Assembly: GCF_027579695.1 (NCBI RefSeq)
Contig: NC_083570.1
Span: 4,867,001 to 4,931,000, forward strand
Source of the DNA: Neoarius graeffei
Lineage: Eukaryota; Chordata; Actinopteri; Siluriformes; Ariidae
Reading direction: 5' to 3'
Length of the DNA stretch: 64,000 bases
The notes below the pieces were generated by a model. The model was not told the DNA's origin. It did no database searches and saw only the letters and a list, made by a program, of their open reading frames with translations. Position numbers and translations under genes: made by a program. This document shows, one piece after another, positions 55,169 through 64,000 of this stretch. How positions within the stretch are numbered: position 1 is the stretch's first letter; every line of letters starts with the position of its first letter.

Positions 55169-56724
55169 TAACCCCGATTCCAAAAAAGTTGGGACAAAGT
55201 ACAAATTGTAAATAAAAACGGAATGCAATGATGTGGAAGTTTCAAAATTCCATATTTTATTCAGAATAGAACATAGATGACATATCAAATGTTTAAACTG
55301 AGAAAATGTATCATTTAAAGAGAAAAATTAGGTGATTTTAAATTTCATGACAACAACACATCTCAAAAAAGTTGGGACAAGGTCATGTTTCCCACTGTGA
55401 GACATCCCCTTTTCTCTTTACAACAGTCTGTAAACGTCTGGGGACTGAGGAGACAAGTTGCTCAAGTTTAGGGATAGGAATGTTAACCCATTCTTGTCTA
55501 ATGTAGGATTCTAGTTGCTCAACTGTCTTAGGTCTTTTTTGTCGTATCTTCCGTTTTATGATGCACCAAATGTTTTCTATGGGTGAAAGATCTGGACTGC
55601 AGGCTGGCCAGTTCAGTACCCGGACCCTTCTTCTACGCAGCCATGATGCTGTAATTGATGCAGTATGTGGTTTGGCATTGTCACGTTGGAAAATGCAAGG
55701 TCTTCCCTGAAAGAGACGTCGTCTGGATGGGAGCATATGTTGCTCTAGAACCTGGATATACCTTTCAGCATTGATGGTGTCTTTCCAGATGTGTAAGCTG
55801 CCCATGCCACACGCACTAATGCAACCCCATACCATCAGAGATGCAGGCTTCTGAACTGAGCGCTGATAACAACTTGGGTCGTCCTTCTCCTCTTTAGTCC
55901 GAATGACACGGCGTCCCTGATTTCCATAAAGAACTTCAAATTTTGATTCGTCTGACCACAGAACACTTTTCCACTTTGCCACAGTCCATTTTAAATGAGC
56001 CTTGGCCCAGAGAAGACGTCTGCGCTTCTGGATCATGTTTAGATACGGCTTCTTCTTTGAACTATAGAGTTTTAGCTGGCGACAGCGGATGGCACGGTGA
56101 ATTGTGTTCACAGATAATGTTCTCTGGAAATATTCCTGAGCCCATTTTGTGATTTCCAATACAGAAGCATGCCTGTATGTGATGCAGTGCCGTCTAAGGG
56201 CCCGAAGATCACGGGCACCCAGTATGGTTTTCCAGCCTTGACCCTTACGCACAGAGATTCTTCCAGATTCTCTGAATCTTTTGATGATATTATGCACTGT
56301 AGATGATGATATGTTCAAACCCTTTGCAATTTTACACTGTCGAACTCCTTTCTGATATTGCTCCACTATTTGTCGGCGCAGAATTAGGGGGATTGGGTGA
56401 TCCTCTTCCCATCTTTACTTCTGAGAGCCGCTGCCACTCCAAGATGCTCTTTTTATACCCAGTCATGTTAATGACCTATTGCCAATTGACCTAACGAGTT
56501 GCAATTTGGTCCTCCAGCTATTCCTTTAACTTTTCCAGCCTCTTATTGCCCCTGTCCCAACTTTGAGACGTGTTGCTGTCATGAAATTTCAAAATGTCTC
56601 ACTTTCGACATTTGATATGTTGTCTATGTTCTATTGTGAATACAATATCAGTTTTTGAGATTTGTAAATTATTGCATTCCGGTTTTATTTACAATTTGTC
56701 CCAACTTTTTTGGAATCGGGGTTG
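55169..56724 (-). mobile_element. Tc1-like DNA transposon, copy 3
   Basis: 1556 bp, TA at 55167-55168 and 56725-56726. The empty site is preserved upstream of finTRIM-B (about 32159-32168, AGAAATATAACCC). The left end keeps both direct-repeat units; the right end has lost bases in both (TCCCAACTTTGAGACG inside, and TACTTTG missing near the tip), so mobility is probably impaired. Confidence 0.92.
55383..56412 (-). pseudogene. Tc1-like transposase, copy 3, nearly intact, N-terminal frameshift
   Basis: From codon about 18 onward the frame is open to TGA 55383-55385, with [20 protein letters not shown] and [12 protein letters not shown] (DD34E) all present. The natural ATG lies at 56412, but one extra C in the CCC run near 56394 shifts the frame right after MGRGSP, and the long frame has no ATG of its own at that end. 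It is therefore not translatable from its normal start. Confidence 0.85.
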
Positions 56725-58051
56725 TATAACCCATGTACTGTAGCTGCACTGATTAGGATTAATTTCATGAAATACTCACAGAATGGATCTTAATTTTCTG
56801 GACTTTTCCACCTACTGACACCTCAAGCACAACTTTCAGCCTTGTTGATAAATTAGTTTGTAGCCCACTTCTCACCATTACCGCAGAGAGGGGCCCTGGG
56901 TTCGTAAAGCAGCTAGTTTAACTTAAAATAAAGCCCCTTGTAATCATAGTTTTACAACAACTGAATGATGGGCAGCTACATTACTCACCTTTACCCTTAG
57001 GGTGTCTAAGAAATATACAAACTTTAAGGAAATAACCAGTCAGTTATTTATTTAGCTTTTAATATGAGTTCACAACATAACAACCCTATCTGACAAAAAA
57101 TAAAATTAAATAAAAACTTATATCTTTCTTCGTCTATTTGAATCACAAAAATCAAATCACAAAGATCTGCTTTCAGTCAACAAAATTATACTCCTTTAAG
57201 TTTCAATGAAAATGATCAAATACCCTTTAAGTTGGACAATACCTTTAAGTACCACGAATAATATGTTTAATGTATCACTAGTGCCTTTAAAAGTTAGAGA
57301 AAACCCTTTAAAGTAGAACAAATAACTGAAACCCTCGCCTGCAGTGCAGCTGAGAGCAGCAGTTTCCCCGGTCCCGGTCCCGAGGACAGGCGATGATGCA
57401 GCACAGGCAGCCAGAATGGAGGGGAGCAGGTGAGAAGGCGGTGGAGTCTCTTCCAGGCAGCCCGCGAACACGTCCGGGCGAGAGGAGTCCCACGCAGATC
57501 AGCAGCGGTCAGGATGGATCCCCGGGTCCCGCGCTGAGACCGCGAGGCAGTCCATAGGAGCCGGTTAGCTGCTCTCGGCTAAGTGTATTCACTGTGCTAG
57601 CGGATGCTAATAACCCGCTCTGGATTAGCTTAGCGGCTATGCTAAACTAGAACTGCAGCTCCAAACAGAAAGCTCCGAGCAGAAAGTCTCTGGCTGCACC
57701 CAGCAGGCGCAGCTCCGATATCCAGGTCAAGAATGGCGAGCAGACAGACAGTCTCTGAGAACCGAAACTACACACTCTGCCTCTGAAACAAAAAGCTCAC
57801 ACTCGCCATCAGGCATCTCCGCCCTCTCTCTCTCTCTCTCCCCTCGTGGTCAGTGTTGCCAGATTTGGTTGAGCGATTTCCGGCCAATCACGTTCTAAAA
57901 CCCGCCCACTTAAAGGTGGGGTATGAGATTTTGGAATAACGGTTCCCGCAAGCCATAGTTTGAAAAGAAACCCGCCCGCCCTCGCCATGCTCCACCCCCC
58001 GCGTCTCCACCCCTCCTCCCCCTTATAAAGCCTGAGAAAATCAGCCTGATG
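56725..58051. other. Non-coding flank, nothing recognised
   Basis: Similarity to the finTRIM-B upstream region ends near 56849. The part 57340-57800 is relatively GC- and CpG-rich. A (CT)n run is at 57819-57840. Frames here are short and lack recognisable domains. Confidence 0.4.
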
Positions 58052-59274
58052 CCATGTACACACGTAGCCGGGTATTTTTAAAACTGAACATTCCCCCCCC
58101 CCTCCGTTTATAAAAATGTTTTATCCACACCACCTCGTCTTCGAAAAAAATCCCTTCCACACATAACCGAACATCTGCGTTTTCAATCACATTCATAAGC
58201 ATTCCAAACCTGTAGATGGCTATTTCCCCAAATCCTCCCCCCTAATCACATCGCCTGTGCTCTTGGAGCAGTAGTTGGGCTTCTAAAATTAAACATGTAA
58301 ATAGCACCTGCACAATAATTAACGCTTTAAAGGCACTACTCCGATCCATTACTCTTTAGCTAGCCGCACACTACGCCGATTTTCAGCGTACCGAGCCAAC
58401 TGAAGTCGCGAGTCAGGCGTAAAGACTAGTTTCCGATGGTACCGACTCATCTCACAGCAGATTCGAAAAACTAATCGGGAGCCAGACTGATCGGCGAGAG
58501 TCGCTAGCAATAGCCAATCATATCTTTCGCATATAACACGTGACATCATTAAACACAATTTCTAGCGCGAGAAATACGTGTTGGTAGCACCTAATGCAGG
58601 TATATACTGTAATTCCATAGACTGAAGCTTTATCCATAGACACAGTGGGCTGGAAAGCCACTCTGCTCAAGTTGTGTGGCTGAATTCCAAATCTCTTTAA
58701 CTCCCCTATATAAGTGCACTATTTAAGGTTGGAAATAATAGCTCATGCAGCCTAGATAGTGCGCTACATATTCCATGTTGTCATTTGTAATTCAGCCTGT
58801 AGCATCTTCAAGTGTTGGATTTAACAGTAACGATATCCAATAGCCAATCACAAAGCTATTAAGTTGTCACATGTCGCTTCAATCGCGACTGCACTCGTCA
58901 ACAGTCGGGGGATATGTGCGTGCCCTGTCGGGAGTCGGCTCTGAAATGGGTCGGTTCGGTACCGCGTGGATCGCCGTGGTGTGCGGCTAGCTTAAGTCCA
59001 TGCTTAATCTGGCTTCTGCAGTAAACAAAGGTCGCACGTTTGACGTCAGGGCAGATTTGTTGTCATTTTTTTGGCGCAGACTGTGACGTTCTAAAACGCA
59101 AACCTCCGGTTATCTCTGTCTACACGAAAAGGCATACACGGAGTTTTCAAAAATCTTCACTTTGCCCGGAGTTTTTTTAAATATTCGTTTTTGATGTGTT
59201 TTCATGTGGATGACAGGCCAAAACGTAGAAAAATATCTTCGATTTAGCAGATACCTGGCTACGTGTGGACGGGG
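58052..59274. mobile_element. TIR element with a nested Harbinger-type MITE
   Basis: The left end (58052-58080, TACACACGTAGCCGGGTAT) is the inverse of the right end (59246-59274, ATACCTGGCTACGTGTGGAC), about 85% over 24 bases. The interior has no transposase. Superfamily undecided. Confidence 0.55.
58359..58991. mobile_element. Harbinger-type MITE
   Basis: 633 bp with ends GCTAGCCGCACACTACGCC and GGCGT/CGGTGTGCGGCTAGC-type complement, flanked by TTA on both sides (58356-58358, 58992-58994). A TTA/TAA duplication is typical of PIF/Harbinger. No coding frame. It sits inside the element at 58052-59274. Confidence 0.65.
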
Positions 59275-60398
59275 TCTTAATAACAGGTGTATTGGTGGGA
59301 CATGGCGATTCATTTCCCCCAGTTCGTTCATGTCGGTCAGTTCAGCAAAGAAATTCATTCGTTCACTCGTTCATTTTGATGACGTCACACCAAAGCGGCA
59401 CAACAATGGCTATCGTCCGAAGTTTAGTTCATCTTGAGTGAACGAGAGGCGGCAGAGGTGCCATCCACAATAGATTTTCATACATTACAATGTGCTTGAG
59501 AAAAAGATGGAAGAAAAACATTATCTTAGCATTATCTGAAAAAGACTACATAAATAAAGCTCTGAAAGTTAATTAAATGTAGATGAGAATAAAGCTGTTT
59601 TTATATTTATTACATTTATTTTAGTAGAGCCATGGTCTGCCGGCTATGCAGTTGTTCTCTCAAACCCATTAAGCAAAAAAAAAAAAATTTGCTTATTTAA
59701 CAGTCTGCACAGATCAAAATGCAAGTTGGACGCCCTTCTGCTACTGAACAGATCCTGCTGATTCGCCAACGACCGAGATTCAGCGACCGCCCTGCTGCCA
59801 GCGAGCAGAGACTGCTGATTCGCGAACGACCGAGAACGAGAGGCAGCGCGAACTAGTTCTAGTCGTTCACTTCGAAGACTCGTTCAAAAAGAACGGTTCG
59901 TTCGTGAACGACACACCACTAAACGGGTGTCTATTGCGTTACACACCAGTGGAGCAGAGTGTAGAGAGCTTGGAAAAATAGCTCAAACTTTCTCATTTAA
60001 ACTGTGTTTTCAGCAGTGATGTGCGTGAACGAGTTCAAAAGAACGCATTCACTGAACACGCTCATTTTTTCATGAACTTTGAACTGAACGCAACACGTTT
60101 TAATAAAGAACTTGAACGTGAATTTGTTCACATTATGTGTCATGAACGGCAGACATCACTGTAAATGAACGTTGGAATTTGTTTTCCCTTGATAACTCGA
60201 GTGGCATTTGTTTTCTCTTTTGAAACGCAACGAGAGAAAGTCTCCCCCTCCTGTATTCTCGCAGCCGGTGCCGCTCAAATCATGTATCACACCAGACAGA
60301 AATGGCTTTGACATTGTGTGCGCAATGCATTGCGGGGAACGTAGTGTCCGGCCGAGAATAGTTGAATAACATACTGGCTTCCGCACTACGTTACCCAT
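59275..60398. other. hAT-like fragments, non-coding
   Basis: Repeated GTTCACGAACGAACCGTTC-type sequence near 59300-59400 and 59850-59930 resembles ends of fish hAT elements. A small element at about 60014-60161 has inverted ends CAGTGATGTGCGTGAACG and CATGAACGGCAGACATCACTG. No clear target duplications. 59933-60018 repeats part of the 51704-53166 element. Confidence 0.45.
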
Positions 60399-60999
60399 TG
60401 TAGCTCCCCCAGTAACACGAGGAAACAGAGTTTTCGTTTAAACCACAGGGCGCTCTTTATTCTGCTTGGTCCCGTGAAAACTGACAATAACAAACAACAA
60501 TTAAACTAATGCAGATCATGCTATACAAACATAGGTAATATTAACAACTATTTAGAGACATAAGCTTACCTCGCTGGCAGCTTGTTACCAAAAGGAGCTA
60601 GGTTCCTTGCACAAAAAGCTTCGTCATTCTTCAGAACATTTCTTCTCGAACAATATTCCAAACCTGGGTTCCATACAAACTTTAAATGTCCGTGTTACAT
60701 TCTTCACGCAATGTTCATCAAATGCATCTCACAAACAATGCATAAAGTGTCCTTTAGTCCTGATATGCAAAAGACTGGATTACCGCCGTTTCTGAAGATA
60801 TTCCCTTTGTTTTACGGTCATAAATTATGTCCCCCAGAGCGTAGCTCCAATAATAGGTTCCGCCCCAATACAAACACAACAAATACAACACAAAAAATAT
60901 GGCGCACCATAAAAATCATGCCCCCAATAAAGAAATAAAATTACAAAACTAATTTATATATTAGAAATATTATTCATGCCATTTATGTAACTGATGACA
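60399..60999 (-). repeat. Candidate 3' LTR of the BEL/Pao element
   Basis: Follows the pol stop on the minus strand. On that strand it would start TGTCATCAG after the purine-rich GATTTTGGTGGGAG and end GAGCTACA at 60399. AATAAA lies at about 60451 (complement), near the expected R/U5 border. The partner LTR is outside the window, so the borders cannot be checked. Confidence 0.5.
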
Positions 61000-61153
61000 G
61001 TTATACTCCCACCAAAATCTTCTGTGATTTTTACTTTCTTTATTCCTAATGTGAAGCTATATGAACTTATTTATAACCTTTTCTTCACTATTTTTAGATT
61101 TAACTACGGCTTGTAAGCTTATAATGACAGGATGAAAGTGTAACATCAAGCCT

Positions 61154-64000
61154 TTAATCTGCTTCCAGGAGTGTAACAGTCTTCTGGATAGGGCGTTCAA
61201 GGTAGGTAGGTTTGGAGGTACGTTTACCCCTGGAATCAAGAGTAGGATCACTGATCAAGAGCTTTAGCTTTCTCACTCTTCCATCCTTTCCTGGTAGCAC
61301 TTCAGTGACTTTAGCCAACTTCCATTGACTGCGTGGGGCCATGTCATCCAGCATAAGAACAATGTCATTAACCTTTGCGTTTCTTTGTTCCTTGGTCCAC
61401 TTCTGTCGATGCTGAAGATTCAAGAGATATTCCCTCTTCCATCGCAACCAGAAACTGTTGGCCAGGAACTGAACACGACGCCATCGCTTACGAAGATACA
61501 GATCTTCTCTGACAAATCGTCCAGGAGGTGGAGCGATTACTGTGGATTTCATGGTCAAAATGTGATTAGGTGTCAGGGGCTCAGGGCAAGAAGCATCACA
61601 GAGGTAATCAGTGGTTAAAGGCCTGCTGTTGATGACAGCCATAACTTCATACAAAAATGTCCTAAGAGAAGAACAGTCAAGTTGTCTGGATGACTGCTCC
61701 AAGATTGACGTTAAGACACTTCTGATGGTGCGGATTTGCCTTTCCCAAACTCCGCCCATATGACTTGAAGCTGGTGTATTCATGATAAACTCACATCCTT
61801 CTCCTCTGAACTTCTCTTCTTTCATTTCAGTTAATGCCTCAGCAAACTCTCTCCTTGCACCAACAAAGTTCGTACCTTGATCGCATCTTAACTGACGGAT
61901 TGGCCCGCGAATGGAAATAGCAGCTCGAAGTGCATTAATGAAGGAGTCAGTGGAAAGATCATCAAGCATTTCAATGTGCACTGCTCTAGAAGCCATACAG
62001 GTAAGTAGAAGTCCATAGCGCTTGAGCTCTTTCCTTCCTTCTCTGACATAAAATGGCCCGAAACAATCCATCCCACAATAGGTGAAGGGAGGGGCCTCTT
62101 CTGTGCGCTCAACAGGAAGATCTGCCATCTTTTGTTGTTCTGGGGATCTTCTTAATTTCCTGCATTTGGTGCACTTGTAAATGTATGATGACACAGACTT
62201 GCTGCACCCAAGGATCCATATCCCATTAGCGCGGAGCTCGTTCATAGTCAAAGCACGTCCTTGATGGTGCACTCTCTCGTGATAATGCTTTATGAGGAGT
62301 GATGACAAGTAGCTGTCTCGAGGAAGAATCGCGGGATGCTTCACATGTGGATGGAGGGCTGCATGAGTCAAGCGCCCACCTACTCTGAGGACACCTTCCT
62401 CATCAAGAAATGGACTCAGTTTCTGCAGTTTGTTCATTACTTCGGTGCGCTCCCCGTTGCAATGTCTCAAGTACTGTATTTCTTGAGCAAAGCTATCCCT
62501 TTGTACCATCCTTATAAGCATTAACTCTGCTGCTCTTCTTTCCTCCAAAGTTGTGGCTTCACTTGACCTTTGCGGGAGTCCCTTGGCCTGTTTTACTCTG
62601 CGCGTCAGTCTAGCTACAGCTCTGACAAGTCTTGACCAGTCTGAGAACTTGTGTATACGATCCAGAAGTGAAACATCTTCGTTGGCTTGAGTGTTATGAG
62701 CATAAGCCTCTTTGACTTCAGGATCAGCACTTGAGATTTCTCCCACCATGGCATCTTCAGGAGGCAGCTCCTTTTGCCACAAAAATGCTGGGCCTGTGAA
62801 CCAGTTGGAGACCTTGAGTTGCTGTGCTGCAAGACCCCTAGACGCATAGTCTGCAGGGTTGTCTTCAGAAGCCACATATCGCCATTGAGCAGGTTCTGTG
62901 CTTTGCTTGATGCGCTGCACTCGGTTAGCCACAAAGACATGAAACCTTCTGGCATCATTGTTGATATATCCAATGACTACTTTAGAATCAGTCCAAAAAA
63001 ACTCATGCAAGAAGTCAATTTCAAGTTCCTTTTTCAGCAAGTCACTGATGCGAACAGCTGTGACTGCTGCTGAGAGCTCCAGTCTTGGTATAGTAGTGAC
63101 CTTGGTAGGTGCAACTCTTGCCTTAGCCATGACCAAGGAACAGTGAACCTTTCCTGTTGTGCTCACTGCTCTAAGATATGAGCACACTCCATAGCCTGAT
63201 GTACTGGCGTCAGAGAAATGGTGGAGCTCATAATGTTTGACAATGAAGCCTTTGGGAGTATAGCACCTTGAGATTGATATGTCAGCCAAGTGTATCAAGT
63301 CCATAAGCCAGGATTCCCACAATGGCTTGAGGTCTTCGGGTAAGACATCATCCCAGTCAAGCTTGCCTCGACACATTTGCTGCAGGATTTGTTTTCCTAT
63401 CAAGATGTACGGGGCCACAAAGCCAAGTGGGTCATACAGTGAGGCAACTGTGGACAAGACCCCTCTTCTGGTAAGTGGATTGTCTTTTACTGCAACTTTG
63501 AACTGGAACTGATCGGAAGCCACGCACCACTGAACCCCAAGGGCTCGCTCTACTTGAGACCCTCCAAATGCCAGATCCAGGTCTTTGGTGCCTTCTGCAC
63601 GTTCCTTTTCAGGGATTGTGTCCAGTACTTCCTTGCAATTTGAGACAAACTTGTGCAGATGGAGTTTTCCCATATTGCAGAGGTCTCTTGCTTCCTTGAC
63701 TAATTGGATTGCCTGGTCTTTCGTTTCTGTGCTCGTTAGACCATCATCGACATAAAAGTTCCTCTGAATGAACCTGACTGTGTCCTGACTGACCGAACTG
63801 CATCCTGTGGCAGCAATGTGCTTAAGTCCAAAGTTGGCGCAGCCTGGTGAAGATGCTGCGCCAAACAGATGAACTTTCATGCGGTAGACGGAAGGCTGTG
63901 CCTCCAGGTTGCCACTATCCCACCAGAGGAATCTCAAATAGTCTTGGTCTTCCTTTTTGACATGAAACTGGTGGAACATGCGTTCAATGTCACACATGAG
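61154..64000 (-). CDS. pol: BEL/Pao retrotransposon pol, 5' end outside the window
   Basis: About 947 residues open to the right edge, with no internal stop. In order: reverse transcriptase core with DIERMFHQF and the catalytic NFYVDDGLTS, a Pao-type RNase H (HHFSDAST, FWTDSKVVIGYI), an integrase with HHQGRALTMNELR and CTKC zinc ligands, catalytic CGMDCFGPF, LRCDQGTNFVGA and Glu in MGGVWERQIR, and a C-terminal DNA-binding tail. YVDD instead of YLDD or YADD, and the integrase signature, place it in BEL/Pao. The open frame suggests a fairly recent insertion. Protease and gag would lie beyond 64000. Confidence 0.93.
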   Translation of the reverse strand, partial: LMCDIERMFHQFHVKKEDQDYLRFLWWDSGNLEAQPSVYRMKVHLFGAASSPGCANFGLKHIAATGCSSVSQDTVRFIQRNFYVDDGLTSTETKDQAIQLVKEARDLCNMGKLHLHKFVSNCKEVLDTIPEKERAEGTKDLDLAFGGSQVERALGVQWCVASDQFQFKVAVKDNPLTRRGVLSTVASLYDPLGFVAPYILIGKQILQQMCRGKLDWDDVLPEDLKPLWESWLMDLIHLADISISRCYTPKGFIVKHYELHHFSDASTSGYGVCSYLRAVSTTGKVHCSLVMAKARVAPTKVTTIPRLELSAAVTAVRISDLLKKELEIDFLHEFFWTDSKVVIGYINNDARRFHVFVANRVQRIKQSTEPAQWRYVASEDNPADYASRGLAAQQLKVSNWFTGPAFLWQKELPPEDAMVGEISSADPEVKEAYAHNTQANEDVSLLDRIHKFSDWSRLVRAVARLTRRVKQAKGLPQRSSEATTLEERRAAELMLIRMVQRDSFAQEIQYLRHCNGERTEVMNKLQKLSPFLDEEGVLRVGGRLTHAALHPHVKHPAILPRDSYLSSLLIKHYHERVHHQGRALTMNELRANGIWILGCSKSVSSYIYKCTKCRKLRRSPEQQKMADLPVERTEEAPPFTYCGMDCFGPFYVREGRKELKRYGLLLTCMASRAVHIEMLDDLSTDSFINALRAAISIRGPIRQLRCDQGTNFVGARREFAEALTEMKEEKFRGEGCEFIMNTPASSHMGGVWERQIRTIRSVLTSILEQSSRQLDCSSLRTFLYEVMAVINSRPLTTDYLCDASCPEPLTPNHILTMKSTVIAPPPGRFVREDLYLRKRWRRVQFLANSFWLRWKREYLLNLQHRQKWTKEQRNAKVNDIVLMLDDMAPRSQWKLAKVTEVLPGKDGRVRKLKLLISDPTLDSRGKRTSKPTYLERPIQKTVTLLEAD

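Noticed and set aside
56303-56494. Plus-strand frame over the Tc1 copy 3 start
   Set aside because: Antisense of the transposase N-terminus and terminal repeat.
57196-57493. Minus-strand frames of 61-91 codons in the CpG-rich stretch
   Set aside because: No domain and no neighbouring exons; the CpG-rich composition alone keeps frames open. A first exon of an unseen gene cannot be fully excluded.

Overview
The window reads as accessory DNA from a teleost fish, probably an otophysan such as a catfish. The evidence is a cluster of finTRIM-type (fish-specific TRIM) genes with their usual exon pattern, plus fish-type Tc1, hAT, Ty3/Gypsy, BEL/Pao, L1/Tx1, L2 and tRNA-SINE elements. The species assignment is inference. 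There is no prokaryotic gene organisation, rRNA gene, canonical tRNA gene or CRISPR array.

The host genes are four finTRIM paralogues, called A to D here, and two broken genes. finTRIM-A (minus, 3442-5703) keeps only its last three exons. finTRIM-B (minus, 16372-31970) and finTRIM-C (minus, 48349-54997) each have six exons that splice in frame into about 561 and 558 residues: RING, two B-boxes, coiled coil, PRY-SPRY. finTRIM-D (plus, 36630-43948) also splices in frame (about 452 residues), but its first exon ends just after the RING, so it has no B-box. A C2H2 zinc-finger/SAM-domain gene of a large fish family is decayed between A and B (6695-12847). The last three exons of cfap206 lie as an orphan fragment at 34211-35218.

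A, B and C are segmental duplicates. This lets empty and occupied insertion sites be compared inside one window. Relative to its paralogues, A's flank gained a Tc1 element at 363-1967. B gained a hAT at 17108-18126 and a nest at 21719-31259: a hAT remnant holding a Tc1 element, which holds a complete young chromodomain Ty3/Gypsy element. C gained a 719-bp palindromic TTAA element at 49269-49987, a 1.46-kb terminal-inverted-repeat element at 51704-53166, a tRNA-derived SINE at 54020-54128 and a Tc1 copy at 55169-56724. Intron 5 of D is filled by an L2-like LINE carrying a SINE and a hAT, which in turn carries a MITE.

The Gypsy element is the best preserved mobile element. Its two 587-bp LTRs differ at three positions, the target duplication is a perfect 5 bp, and gag and pol are both open. 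It shows three cis signals: a primer-binding site complementary to the predicted 5' end of its own transcript (self-priming), a -1 frameshift signal between gag and pol, and a tRNA-like A/B-box module near the LTR end. The right edge holds a BEL/Pao retrotransposon (minus strand) that runs out of the window. Between 56.7 and 60.4 kb there is only non-coding transposon debris.

If expressed, B, C and D would be cytoplasmic E3 ubiquitin ligases of the antiviral-type TRIM class. Their SPRY domains differ mainly in short loops, as expected for recognition surfaces.
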